Source: Citromicrobium sp.
GTDB lineage: Bacteria > Pseudomonadota > Alphaproteobacteria > Sphingomonadales > Sphingomonadaceae
Direction of reading: 5' to 3'
Assembly (NCBI GenBank): GCA_002729695.1
Contig: PBYQ01000040.1
Location: 43,120 to 107,119 of the forward strand
DNA: 64,000 nucleotides
Positions within the stretch are counted from its first letter, which is position 1. Each line of letters starts with the position of its first letter. Positions 9,152 to 17,524 of this stretch are shown here, piece by piece. The notes beneath the pieces are model-generated. The model saw only the letters and a program-made list of their open reading frames with translations, did not search any database and was not told the origin of the DNA. The translations under genes and the position numbers were made by a program.

Positions 9152-9557
9152 CCTGCGTCGCATGTAGCGCGTCGATGCGCGCGGCCCAAGCCTGTGCTTG
9201 ATCGCCGAGGTCGAGTGTGACCGGGCCATAGCGCCGGTCGGCGGGGGTAACGGTCAGCGTATGGCTCTCGACCTGCGTAGTGCTGCCAGGTTCGAGCACA
9301 CGCCCCGCGAATTGAGCGCCGTGGCTGCGCAGCACCATGATCCTGCCAGTCTTCTCCGCCACGATCGCGCTGGCTCCATCGCGCGAGACCGCTGCCTCGG
9401 CCGGATCGAACCCGCTATCCGCCTCGCTGGCGAGCGCCATGGCGTGCTGCGCGCCTTCGATATTGGCGGAGCGGCCGAGTTTGAGCGCCCATGCGATTGC
9501 GGCGAGAACGAGGATCGCGACCAGTGAGCCGATCAGCTGGAGGGTCTGCCCTTCCAT
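9144..9557 (-). CDS. small membrane-anchored protein of unknown function
   Basis: 137 aa from the ATG at 9557 (MEGQTLQLIG). One N-terminal transmembrane helix (SLVAILVLAAIAWAL) is followed by a soluble domain of about 110 aa rich in beta-type sequence (VESHTLTVTPADRRYGPVTLDLG). I do not recognise the domain. The layout, one anchor plus a short beta-rich domain, suggests a protein facing the periplasm or the inner face of the membrane. It is translationally coupled to the desaturase-like gene by an 8-nt overlap, so the two may act together. Upstream in-frame sequence to 9710 is Arg-rich and looks non-coding. Confidence 0.65.
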   Translation of the reverse strand: MEGQTLQLIGSLVAILVLAAIAWALKLGRSANIEGAQHAMALASEADSGFDPAEAAVSRDGASAIVAEKTGRIMVLRSHGAQFAGRVLEPGSTTQVESHTLTVTPADRRYGPVTLDLGDQAQAWAARIDALHATQDA

Positions 9558-9944
9558 GGCTTCAGCGGCTCGCCCAGCGGCGCGGGGCGGGGGTGAAGCA
9601 CGGCGCGAATCGCCGATCCGCCTTCTGAGGCGCGCGTCGTGCCCAGCCGCCGAGTGTCGTGTGCCTCTCCATCGGCTGCGTGACATGCCGTCTGGCGTGC
9701 GAACGCGCAAGAAGTGGCGGCTCTCGGCTTCTTCGAGATTGTCATATTTCTGCGGAATCTGGGTGCACGTGCGATTTGGTTCGCGCTGGCCCGCGTTCTG
9801 CGGTATGGGTCACATGTGCGTGGCGGGGGATTTGCGGCGAGAACGTCGATCGTTTGCCCGATAGCAATGCCGGTAAGTGGCCGTCCGCGCCTGCCGGGAT
9901 TTCGGTTCAAGGACGGATGGAAGTAACAAGGTTTTTGGCGAGTT
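9558..9944. other. 387-nt region without a convincing gene; divergent promoters and long leader of the cold-shock gene
   Basis: The stretch separates a minus-strand operon from the plus-strand cold-shock gene. Open frames across it are Arg/Ser/Cys-rich and look random. It must hold promoters for both directions. A long untranslated leader is common for CspA-type mRNAs, and this spacing would allow one, but I see no clear cold-box or terminator. Confidence 0.5.
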
Positions 9945-10754
9945 ATGGGTTACGATAAAGGACGTCGGCGCGGTCGCGACAAGCGGGACAACATCGGCGA
10001 AGACGGTTTCGAGCCGTTTCCCGGGGGTGATTTCGGCGGTGGATTCCAGGATCGCGGCGGATTCGACGATCGCGGCGGCGGCTACAACGACCGCGGCGGC
10101 TTTCAGGACCGTGGCGGTTTCCAGGATCGCGGTGGCTTCCAGGATCGTGGCGGCGGCGGCGGTGGTCGCGGCGGCTTCGGCGGCGGCGGTCCGCGTGGCG
10201 GCGGCGGTGGTGGCGGCGGTTTCAACCGCATGCCCGCACAGGTCGTCGGCACCGGCAAGGGCCAGGTGAAATTCTTCAATGGCCAGAAGGGCTTCGGCTT
10301 CATCCAGCAGGAAGGCGGCGGAGACGACGTGTTCGTGCACATCAGTGCCGTCGAACGCGCCGGTCTCGAAGGCCTTGCCGAAGGGCAGGAGCTGGAATTC
10401 AACCTGGTCGATCGCGGCGGCAAGATCTCCGCGCAGGATCTGCAGGTGGTGGGCGATGTCATCCCCGTCACCGGCGGTGGCGCGGCTGCTCCCAGCGGCG
10501 ATGCAGCAGGTGGTCCGCCGCGGCGTGAGCTGACCGGCGAAAAGGCGACCGGCACGGTCAAGTTCTTCAACGCGATGAAGGGCTTCGGCTTCCTCGTCCG
10601 CGATGACGGCCAGCCCGATGCCTTCGTCCACATCAGCGCAGTCGAGCGTTCGGGTCTCTCGCAGATCAACGAGGGCGAGCGTTACGAGTTCGATCTCGAA
10701 GTCGATCGACGAGGCAAGTATTCGGCGGTCAACCTCGTTCCCGTACAGGAATAA
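9945..10754 (+). CDS. cold-shock protein with two CSD domains and an RGG/DRGG-repeat head
   Basis: 269 aa. Residues 1-30 are basic ([10 protein letters not shown]). Residues about 30-95 are a glycine/arginine-rich tract with repeated GGFQDRGG units and then GGGGG runs. Two CspA-type cold-shock domains follow, at about 103-170 ([15 protein letters not shown]...[11 protein letters not shown]) and 195-268 ([15 protein letters not shown]...[10 protein letters not shown]). Each carries the RNP1 (KGFGFI/L) and RNP2 (VFVHI/AFVHI) RNA-binding motifs. The family binds single-stranded RNA and acts as a chaperone. The RGG-like head resembles eukaryotic RNA-binding tails and is unusual for CspA proteins. 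The ribosome-binding site is weak. A hairpin terminator follows at 10830. Confidence 0.9.
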   Translation: MGYDKGRRRGRDKRDNIGEDGFEPFPGGDFGGGFQDRGGFDDRGGGYNDRGGFQDRGGFQDRGGFQDRGGGGGGRGGFGGGGPRGGGGGGGGFNRMPAQVVGTGKGQVKFFNGQKGFGFIQQEGGGDDVFVHISAVERAGLEGLAEGQELEFNLVDRGGKISAQDLQVVGDVIPVTGGGAAAPSGDAAGGPPRRELTGEKATGTVKFFNAMKGFGFLVRDDGQPDAFVHISAVERSGLSQINEGERYEFDLEVDRRGKYSAVNLVPVQE

Positions 10755-10829
10755 GGTCGGCGTCCGCGCGGGCCCGGATCATCAGTTTGACCCGGCCCGG
10801 CTGACGCAATAGATCGCCGGTTATTCGCG

Positions 10830-10858
10830 AATGGCGGTTCCCTCGCGGGGCCGCCATT
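10830..10858 (+). terminator. hairpin terminator after the cold-shock gene
   Basis: AATGGCGG at 10830-10837 pairs with CCGCCATT at 10851-10858 around a 13-nt loop, followed by TTGTCGTT. It lies between the cold-shock gene and argD. The T-tract is weak. Confidence 0.6.
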
Positions 10859-10892
10859 TGTCGTTCCCCGGTTTGAATTTTTCGGAGTTGCC

Positions 10893-12086
10893 ATGTCGAT
10901 CCCCGCCCTGATGCCCGTCTATCCCCGTTGCGACGTCCGCCCGGTCAAGGGTGAGCACTGCCACCTGATCGACGAAGACGGCACGCGCTATCTCGACTTC
11001 GCGAGCGGCATTGCGGTCAACCTGCTCGGTCACAGCCACCAAGGGCTGATCGGCGCGATCCAGAAACAGGCCGAGACGCTGATGCACGTCTCCAACCTCT
11101 ACGGCAGCCCGCAGGGCGAACGCCTCGCGCAGATGCTGGTCGACAAGACCTTCGCCGATACGGTGTTCTTCACCAATTCGGGTGCCGAAGCGGTCGAATG
11201 CGCGATCAAGACCGCGCGCGCCTTCCACCAGCACGAAGGCGGCGATCCGGCGCGGACCGAGCTGATCACCTTCACGAGCGCGTTCCACGGGCGCACGATG
11301 GCGACCATCAGCGCCTCCAACCAGGCGAAGATGCACCACGGCTTCCTGCCGCTGCTCGAAGGCTTCCAGTATTGCGAGTTCGACGATCTGGAAGCGGCGC
11401 GCGCCATGATCGGCCCCAAGACCGCCGGCTTCCTTGTCGAACCGATCCAGGGTGAGGGCGGGATCCGCCCCGCCAGCCAGGAATTCATGCAGGGCCTGCG
11501 TGATCTTGCCGACGAACACGGCCTGATGCTGGTGCTCGACGAAGTCCAGTGCGGCGTCGCCCGCACCGGCAAGCTCTACGCGCACGAACTCTACGGCATC
11601 ACGCCGGATATCGTCGCGACCGCGAAGGGCATCGGCGGCGGCTTCCCGCTGGGCGCGTGCATGGCGACGGAACACGCCGCGCGCGGGATGACCTTCGGCA
11701 CGCATGGTTCGACCTATGGCGGCAATCCGCTGGCAATGGCGGCGGGCACTGCGGTGATGGAAGCCGTCGCCAACGACGAATTCCTCGAGCATGTGCGCGA
11801 TACCGGCGCGCGGCTGAAGGCGAAGCTCGAACAGTTCATCGGCAATTATCCCGAACTGTTCGAACTGGTGCGCGGCGAGGGGCTGATGCTGGGCATCAAG
11901 ATGAAGGTCGAAAGCCGCCCGTTCTTCCAGCACCTGCGTGACAAGCACCAGCTGCTGACCGTGGCCGCGGGCGACAACACGCTGCGCGTCCTCCCGCCGC
12001 TCGTCATCGGCGATGCCGAGATCGACGAGTTCTTCGACAAGCTGTCTGCCGGTGCGGCGGACTACACCGTGCCGGACGCCAGTTGA
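10893..12086 (+). CDS. argD: acetylornithine aminotransferase
   Basis: 397 aa class-III PLP aminotransferase. It converts N-acetylglutamate semialdehyde to N-acetylornithine in arginine synthesis. The phosphate-binding [14 protein letters not shown] region lies near residue 95. The substrate/cofactor motif [15 protein letters not shown] is near residue 215, and the PLP Schiff-base lysine is in [13 protein letters not shown] near residue 246. Length and the N-terminal [14 protein letters not shown] pattern match alphaproteobacterial ArgD. The stop overlaps the argF start (TGATG), so the two are coupled. Confidence 0.95.
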   Translation: MSIPALMPVYPRCDVRPVKGEHCHLIDEDGTRYLDFASGIAVNLLGHSHQGLIGAIQKQAETLMHVSNLYGSPQGERLAQMLVDKTFADTVFFTNSGAEAVECAIKTARAFHQHEGGDPARTELITFTSAFHGRTMATISASNQAKMHHGFLPLLEGFQYCEFDDLEAARAMIGPKTAGFLVEPIQGEGGIRPASQEFMQGLRDLADEHGLMLVLDEVQCGVARTGKLYAHELYGITPDIVATAKGIGGGFPLGACMATEHAARGMTFGTHGSTYGGNPLAMAAGTAVMEAVANDEFLEHVRDTGARLKAKLEQFIGNYPELFELVRGEGLMLGIKMKVESRPFFQHLRDKHQLLTVAAGDNTLRVLPPLVIGDAEIDEFFDKLSAGAADYTVPDAS

Positions 12087-13015
12087 TGGGCACGCGCCAT
12101 TTCCTCGATCTATCGGACGCAGGCGGCGATGCGCTCGCTGCGATGCTGAACGACGCGATCGACCGCAAGGGCGCGCGCAAGTCCTGGCCCAAAGGCAAGG
12201 CTGACGCCGATGCACCGCTGGCGGGGCATGTGCTGGCGATGATCTTCGAGAAAAGCTCCACCCGCACGCGAGTCAGCTTCGACATCGCGATGCGCCAGCT
12301 CGGTGGCAGCGCGATCGTGATGGAAGGCGGCTCGATGCAGCTCGGCCGGGGGGAAAGCATCGCCGACACCGCCCGCGTGCTCAGCCGGATGGTCGATGCG
12401 ATCATGATCCGCACCGACGATCACGCCAAGGTCGAGGAAATGGCCCAATACGCCAGCGTGCCGGTGATCAACGGGCTGACCGACAAGTCTCATCCGTGCC
12501 AGATCGTCGCCGATCTTCTGACGATTATCGAGCAGGGCAAGCCATTGCCCGGGCTCGAGCTGGCGTGGTTCGGGGATGGCAACAACGTGCTTCACTCGAT
12601 TCTGGAAGCAGCCGGCATTTTCAAGTTCAACGTGCGGGTCGCCACTCCTGCCGGCTTCGAGCCTGACAGCGCCTTCGTCGATGCCGCCCGTGCCGCCGGT
12701 GCTACGGTCACGCTGACGCAGAATGCGCAGGCGGCTGCGCGCGATGCCGATGTGATCGTCACCGATACCTGGGTTTCGATGGGTCAGGAGAACGTCGAGA
12801 ACAAGCTGGGCGCGATGCAGCCCTACCGCGTCGACGATGCGCTGATGGCACTGGCCAAGCCGGGGGCCGATTTCCTGCACTGCCTGCCCGCGCATGTGGG
12901 CGACGAAGTAACGCAAAGCGTGATCGACGGGTCGCAGAGTCGCGTGTTCGATGAAGCGGAAAACCGCATTCACGCGCAGAAATCCGTGCTTCTATGGGCG
13001 CTCGGCAAGCTTTGA
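12086..13015 (+). CDS. argF: ornithine carbamoyltransferase
   Basis: 309 aa from the ATG at 12086, which overlaps the argD stop by one base. A TTG three bases upstream is possible but less likely. It makes citrulline from ornithine and carbamoyl phosphate. The carbamoyl-phosphate loop is [13 protein letters not shown] near residue 52. HPCQ lies near residue 132, the ornithine-binding DTWVSMGQE near residue 230, and the catalytic HCLPAH near residue 270. Together with argD it gives two steps of arginine synthesis in one transcript. Confidence 0.96.
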   Translation: MGTRHFLDLSDAGGDALAAMLNDAIDRKGARKSWPKGKADADAPLAGHVLAMIFEKSSTRTRVSFDIAMRQLGGSAIVMEGGSMQLGRGESIADTARVLSRMVDAIMIRTDDHAKVEEMAQYASVPVINGLTDKSHPCQIVADLLTIIEQGKPLPGLELAWFGDGNNVLHSILEAAGIFKFNVRVATPAGFEPDSAFVDAARAAGATVTLTQNAQAAARDADVIVTDTWVSMGQENVENKLGAMQPYRVDDALMALAKPGADFLHCLPAHVGDEVTQSVIDGSQSRVFDEAENRIHAQKSVLLWALGKL

Positions 13016-13030
13016 TGCGGGCCGGCTCTT

Positions 13031-13050
13031 GGGGAGCGCGAAAGCGCCCC
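13031..13050 (+). terminator. GNRA-capped hairpin between argF and hslO
   Basis: GGGG-A-GCGC pairs with GCGC-CCC across a GAAA tetraloop, followed by a short AT-rich stretch (CATATA). It lies in the 48-nt gap between argF and hslO and could act as a weak terminator or attenuator. There is no T-tract. Confidence 0.4.
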
Positions 13051-13063
13051 CATATAGCGCGGC

Positions 13064-13966
13064 GTGAACGATACTTCCCAACCTAGCGAAACTTTCTCCG
13101 ACCGCCTGCTCGGAGCCTCCATCCCTGCCCGGGACGCGCGCCTGCGGATGGTCCGGCTCGAACAGCCGCTGTCCGAGATCCTGGCTGCCCACGATTATCC
13201 GCCCGCAATGCGCAACCTGCTGGCAGAAGCACTGGTGGTGACCGCACTGATCGGCGGCCTGATCGACGAGGAAGAAGGCCAGCTGACGATCCAGGCGCAG
13301 ACGAGTAAGGGCATCGTCCGCCTGCTGGTGTGCGATTATCGCAATGGCGCGATCCGGGGCTACGCCGATTTCGATCGTGAACGGCTTGCCACGCTCGGCG
13401 CAAACCCGTCGCTCGCGTCGCTGTTCGGTGAAGGGCATCTCGCGCTTACTTTCGACGTGCCCGCAAAGGGCGGCCGCTACCAGGGGATCGTCCCGCTCGA
13501 AGGCGATAGCCTGGCACAGGCGTGCGAGAGCTATTTCATGCAATCGGAGCAGGTGCCCTCGCTGCTGCGCGTTGCGATCCGGACCGAAGGCGACCGCACG
13601 CTGGCCGCAGGGATGCTGGCGCAGCACCTGCCCGACGGCGAAGTCGGGCGGGAACGATTGCACGTCCGCCTTTCCCACCCCCACTGGGAGCACGTGCAGG
13701 TGATGGCATCATCGATCCGGCACGAGGAACTGCTCGACACGACCATTCCGCTCGAAGCGCTGGTCTGGCGGCTGTTCCACGAAGAAGACGAGGTGCGTGT
13801 TTTCCCGGGTGCGCCAATCTCACGCGGCTGCCGCTGTAGCGTCGAACACTATCAATCGGTGATCGCACAGTTCCCCGAGGAAGAGCGCGCCGAAATGCGC
13901 AACGAAGCCGGGGACATTTTGGTCGATTGTGCGTTCTGTTCAAAGGTTTTCACGATTGTGACGTGA
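13064..13966 (+). CDS. hslO: Hsp33 redox-regulated molecular chaperone
   Basis: 300 aa with GTG start at 13064. Hsp33 is a holdase activated by oxidation. Its C-terminal zinc centre is visible as CRC near residue 258 and CAFC near residue 291, the CXC...CXXC arrangement whose disulfide formation unfolds the linker and exposes the binding surface in known homologues. The N-terminal domain shows the characteristic ALVVTALIGGLI and GAIRGYAD segments. It lies 48 nt after argF, across a small hairpin. Confidence 0.95.
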   Translation: MNDTSQPSETFSDRLLGASIPARDARLRMVRLEQPLSEILAAHDYPPAMRNLLAEALVVTALIGGLIDEEEGQLTIQAQTSKGIVRLLVCDYRNGAIRGYADFDRERLATLGANPSLASLFGEGHLALTFDVPAKGGRYQGIVPLEGDSLAQACESYFMQSEQVPSLLRVAIRTEGDRTLAAGMLAQHLPDGEVGRERLHVRLSHPHWEHVQVMASSIRHEELLDTTIPLEALVWRLFHEEDEVRVFPGAPISRGCRCSVEHYQSVIAQFPEEERAEMRNEAGDILVDCAFCSKVFTIVT

Positions 13967-14051
13967 TTTGTTCAGGTTCGATCGGTCGTCGATCGCCTAT
14001 GATGCAATTTGTGGCGCCCTGCTGTGGGCCACGTGTGAAGGAAAAAGCGTT

Positions 14052-14459
14052 ATGAGACATCTGAAGTTAGGGGCGGCCGCTGCGCTGGGCCTGACGGTAG
14101 GTGCCATCTTCGCGGCACCCCTTGCGGCCAGCACCGCCACTACCGCCCTGTTCGGCCAGCTGAGGCTCGGAGAATGGGAATTTCGCGAGCGGGGCGCAGA
14201 GCGTCCACGCCGCGTGTGCCTGCGCAGTGAGAGCGATCTGGTGCAGCTTCGCCATCGCGGACAGACCTGCCGTCGCATCCTTGTCGACGAGAAGGGCGCC
14301 AGCGCCACGGTGCAGTACAGCTGCAATGGCGCGGGCTACGGCCGCACGCAGATTCGCCGGGAATCCCCAGATCTGGTGCAGCTTCGCAGCGACGGGATCG
14401 AGCGTGGTTCGCCCTTCTCGCTCGAAGCGGAAGGACGCCGGGTCGGCAATTGCCGATAG
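14052..14459 (+). CDS. periplasmic DUF3617-like protein
   Basis: 135 aa from the ATG at 14052, which opens a signal peptide (LGAAAALGLTVGAIFAAPLAAS). An upstream in-frame start at 13968 lacks this and is rejected. The mature part resembles DUF3617 proteins: a LGEWEFRERG opening, CLRSESDLVQLRHRGQTC in the middle, a C...GAGYGRT core and a final Cys (VGNCR). Four cysteines probably form two disulfides. The function of the family is unknown. Confidence 0.7.
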   Translation: MRHLKLGAAAALGLTVGAIFAAPLAASTATTALFGQLRLGEWEFRERGAERPRRVCLRSESDLVQLRHRGQTCRRILVDEKGASATVQYSCNGAGYGRTQIRRESPDLVQLRSDGIERGSPFSLEAEGRRVGNCR

Positions 14460-14514
14460 ACTGACTGCGCAACCGGCCTTGCAGGTTGGCGTCAAGAGGC
14501 GCTAGCGGCGGGTC

Positions 14515-15210
14515 ATGCCTGCCGAAGATCGTTCCCACATTGCTGCTGCCCTGCTTTCCGGCGGGCTCGATTCGATGGTTGCTGCGGCGCTCGCGAAAGA
14601 GCGCGGGCAGGTCGTGCACGCGTTGACGATCGACTACGGGCAGCGGCACCGGCGCGAAATCGAAGCCGCGCGTGCAATCGCATCCGCGCTCGATCTGGCG
14701 AGCCACTCCGAAATCTCGCTCGACCTGCGCCAGTTCGGTGGTTCGGCGCTGACGGCCGATATCGACGTGCCCAAGGGCGGCGTCGGAGAAGACATCCCCG
14801 TCACCTATGTGCCCGCGCGCAACCTGGTGTTCCTGGCGCTGACCACGGCGTTTGCGGAAACCAGGGGTGCCGGCCGGATCGTGATAGGGGTCAACGCGCT
14901 CGACTATTCGGGCTATCCCGATTGCCGGCCCGAGTTCATCGCGGCGTTTGCGGAAGCGGCGAGGTTGGGCACCAAAGCGGGGATCGAGGGCGGCGGATTT
15001 GCGATCGACGCACCGCTGCAATTCCTCAGCAAGGCGGACATCGCGCGCGAGGCGGACAGGCTCGGCCTCGATACGTCGCTCAGCTGGTCGTGCTACGATC
15101 CGAGGGACGATGGCCTGCCCTGCGGGCTGTGCGACAGCTGCCGTTTGCGCAAAGGCGGATTTGCAGCGGCTGGACTTGAGGATGGCCTCAGCTATCCTGC
15201 CGACACATAA
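14515..15210 (+). CDS. queC: 7-cyano-7-deazaguanine synthase
   Basis: 231 aa. It makes preQ0 from 7-carboxy-7-deazaguanine with ATP and ammonia, on the way to queuosine. The PP-loop ATPase motif SGGLDSMVAAAL starts near residue 16. The YGQRHRREIEAA segment follows, then YVPARNLVFLALT. The zinc-binding cysteines are at the C-terminus (SCYDPRDDGLPCGLCDSC). No queD or queE lies next to it, so the pathway must be dispersed. No preQ1-type riboswitch was seen in the 55-nt gap upstream. Confidence 0.95.
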   Translation: MPAEDRSHIAAALLSGGLDSMVAAALAKERGQVVHALTIDYGQRHRREIEAARAIASALDLASHSEISLDLRQFGGSALTADIDVPKGGVGEDIPVTYVPARNLVFLALTTAFAETRGAGRIVIGVNALDYSGYPDCRPEFIAAFAEAARLGTKAGIEGGGFAIDAPLQFLSKADIAREADRLGLDTSLSWSCYDPRDDGLPCGLCDSCRLRKGGFAAAGLEDGLSYPADT

Positions 15211-15228
15211 CACAAGGTGAGGGATGCT

Positions 15229-16848
15229 ATGAGCGAGACTGACAAGCCCGGTGCGGCAGAGAACGCCCGGGTTCCGGCCTACAGCTGGTATGCGCTCAGC
15301 GTTCTGGTGCTGGTCTACGTGCTCAACTTCGTCGACCGGCAGATTCTTTCGATCCTCGCCAACGACATCAAGGCGGATCTGGGCGTCGACGATGCCTTCC
15401 TGGGCTTCCTGTACGGGACGGCGTTTGCAATCTTCTACGCGCTGTTCGGCATCCCGCTCGGCAAGCTGGCGGACAGCTGGCATCGCGTCCGGTTGATGAC
15501 GATCGGTCTGGGCCTGTGGTCGCTGATGACCGCGGCGTCAGGCTTTGCGAAGAACGCCGCGATGCTGTCGGGCGCGCGTGTCGGGGTCGGGATCGGCGAG
15601 GCCACGGCGAGCCCGTCTGCCTATTCCCTGATCTCGGACTGGTTTCCCGCGCGGCTGCGCGCCACCGCGCTCGCGATCTATTCATCGGGCCTGTATGTCG
15701 GCGGCGGTATTTCGCTGCTGATCGGCGGTTTGATCGTCGAACAATGGAACGCGAGTTACCCCGATGGCGGCCCGCTTGGCCTCGCCGGCTGGCAAGCCGC
15801 ATTCATCGCGGTGGGGATGCCGGGCATCCTGCTCGCGATCTGGGTCTTCACGCTGAAGGAACCGGTCCGCGGGCTGATCGACGGGATTCCGACCGAGGAA
15901 CCGAGCGAACGCCCGTTCAAGGGCTTCGTCGAGGAACTCCTGCAGATCATCCCGCCCTTCACGATCCTGGGTGCGGCGCGGCGCGGAATGGTGCCTCTGG
16001 TCGCCAATCTTGCGGGGCTGGTCGGGTTCTTCTTCGCCGCATGGCTGATCACATTGCTCGCCGTGACGGGGCAGGGTTTCATCATGCCCGCGCTCGGCTT
16101 CGATATCGAAATATCGGACCAGTGGTTCCTGCTGGCGCTGGGTTACTACGCCATCTTCAGCTGGGCGAGCGCGCTTCGGTCGCGCGATCCCTCTACCTTC
16201 GCGCTGACATGGGGCTCGCCTGCCTTCCTGTGCACGATCCTTGGCTACGGCATGGTGGCCTTCATCTCCTACGCCACATCGTATTGGGGTGCGCCCTATG
16301 GCGAGCGCGTGTTCGAGATTTCCAAGAGCGAGCTCGGCCTGTTGCTCGGCGCGCCCGCGGCCGTGACGGGCTTCCTCGGGGTGATCATCGGCGGCCGTGT
16401 GGCGGACTGGCTGTTCGCCCGCGTGCCCGCTGGGCGCCTGTACGTGGTCCTGTTCGGCCTGCTGGCGCCGGTGCCGGTCGTGTGGGTCATGTTCACCACC
16501 GACAGCAAGGCACTGTTCCTTGTGCTCGCGGCCATGGCGCAGCTTTTCGCGTCGAGTGCCCTGGGTGCCGCAGCGGCGACCAGCCAATCGCTCGTCCTGC
16601 CACGGATGCGGGGGGTGGCGACCGCCACCTTCTTCCTCGCGACCACCTTGGTCGGTCTCGCGCTCGGCCCCTATCTGGCGGGCCTCGTCTCGTCGAAGGC
16701 GGACGGAGATCTGGGGCTGGGCATGCTGAGCACGCTGTGGGGCGCCCCGATCGGTCTCGTCTTGCTGCTGATTGCGCTCAGGCTGGTGCCGGCCGCGCAG
16801 GAGCGTGTGATCGCTATCGGCAAATCGGAAGACGCTGCCGCAGCTTAG
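15229..16848 (+). CDS. MFS transporter, spinster-like
   Basis: 539 aa from the ATG at 15229, which has the site AAGGTGAGG about 6 nt upstream. A GTG at 15217 overlaps that site and is rejected. About 12 hydrophobic helices are visible. The first half carries the MFS loop pattern (FGIPLGKLADSWHRVRL) and VGIGEATASPSAYSLISDWF, typical of the spinster-type group in sphingomonads. The substrate is unknown: lipids, sugars and aromatics are all reported for the wider family. The central loop (about residues 220-250) is charged. It is a single gene after queC. Confidence 0.88.
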   Translation: MSETDKPGAAENARVPAYSWYALSVLVLVYVLNFVDRQILSILANDIKADLGVDDAFLGFLYGTAFAIFYALFGIPLGKLADSWHRVRLMTIGLGLWSLMTAASGFAKNAAMLSGARVGVGIGEATASPSAYSLISDWFPARLRATALAIYSSGLYVGGGISLLIGGLIVEQWNASYPDGGPLGLAGWQAAFIAVGMPGILLAIWVFTLKEPVRGLIDGIPTEEPSERPFKGFVEELLQIIPPFTILGAARRGMVPLVANLAGLVGFFFAAWLITLLAVTGQGFIMPALGFDIEISDQWFLLALGYYAIFSWASALRSRDPSTFALTWGSPAFLCTILGYGMVAFISYATSYWGAPYGERVFEISKSELGLLLGAPAAVTGFLGVIIGGRVADWLFARVPAGRLYVVLFGLLAPVPVVWVMFTTDSKALFLVLAAMAQLFASSALGAAAATSQSLVLPRMRGVATATFFLATTLVGLALGPYLAGLVSSKADGDLGLGMLSTLWGAPIGLVLLLIALRLVPAAQERVIAIGKSEDAAAA

Positions 16849-16889
16849 GCGGCAGCGTCCAGTCGTTCAGCCGTTCAGGTCGGCAGATA

Positions 16890-17435
16890 CTAGCTGCGCG
16901 TGAGAACGCCGCAGACGACCCGCGATCCGGCATTGCCCGATGGGTCGGTGCGGCCGTCGTCTGCATCGGCGTGAATGACCACTGCAGTGCCATCGGCGTC
17001 GAAAATCTGGTCGAGGACATAGCTGCGCGTGCCGTCGATCGTCACTTGGGCGCTTGCCGTGCCATTGGCGCGGGCGGTGAGGTTGGGAAGGTCGCCCAGG
17101 TGGTGGCCGTCATTGTCGAGCAGGCCGTGCCCTTCGTTCGACGGGTTCAGGTGACCGCCGGCGGACTTGAAATCGGGCACGGTGCAGCGGCCTGTCGTGT
17201 GCAGGTGAAAGCCATGCTCGCCGGGGCTTAGACCTTCGGCAGTCACCGACAGTTCCACCCGATCACCGATGGCGAGCAGGCTAGCCTCGCCTGTAGGACT
17301 GCCTTTCGCGTCGACCAGCATGGCCGTCGCGATCGTTTCGGAGGCTGGCGGAGGCACGCTCGCACAGGCCGACAGGGCGATGGCCGCGGTCAAGGCGCCG
17401 GCGATGGCGAGCGGTGATTTCGGAAAATGAATCAT
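16890..17435 (-). CDS. sodC: Cu/Zn superoxide dismutase, lipoprotein
   Basis: 181 aa from the ATG at 17435. The N-terminal signal ends in a lipobox (ALSACAS), so the protein is probably attached to a membrane facing the periplasm. Metal-binding motifs follow: GEHGFHLHTTGRC for copper ligands and GGHLNPSNEGHG...DNDGHHLGDLPNL for the zinc loop, with a final His in VVIHADADDGRTDPSGNAGSR. The cysteines in GRC and VVCGVL match the conserved disulfide. It removes superoxide in the periplasm. It sits downstream of ompA on the same strand, separated by a strong terminator. Confidence 0.95.
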   Translation of the reverse strand: MIHFPKSPLAIAGALTAAIALSACASVPPPASETIATAMLVDAKGSPTGEASLLAIGDRVELSVTAEGLSPGEHGFHLHTTGRCTVPDFKSAGGHLNPSNEGHGLLDNDGHHLGDLPNLTARANGTASAQVTIDGTRSYVLDQIFDADGTAVVIHADADDGRTDPSGNAGSRVVCGVLTRS

Positions 17436-17465
17436 GGCGGGCAGATCTCCTTCTACCCGCACAAC

Positions 17466-17494
17466 GAAAAAGGGGCCGGATTGCTCCGGCCCCT
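17466..17494 (-). terminator. Rho-independent terminator of the ompA-family gene
   Basis: Read on the minus strand, AGGGGCCGGA pairs perfectly with TCCGGCCCCT across a GCAA loop, followed by a run of six T. The arms are at 17485-17494 and 17471-17480. It ends transcription 31 nt after the OmpA stop and before sodC. Confidence 0.9.
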
Positions 17495-17524
17495 TCAACT
17501 GTTTCGTAGCGGAAGTCCGCTCGA

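Noticed and set aside
9659..9958. 99-codon frame upstream of the cold-shock gene
   Set aside because: Composition looks random, there is no ribosome-binding site, and it overlaps the leader and start of the cold-shock gene.
12083..12085. TTG start for argF
   Set aside because: The ATG three bases downstream forms the usual TGATG coupling with argD.
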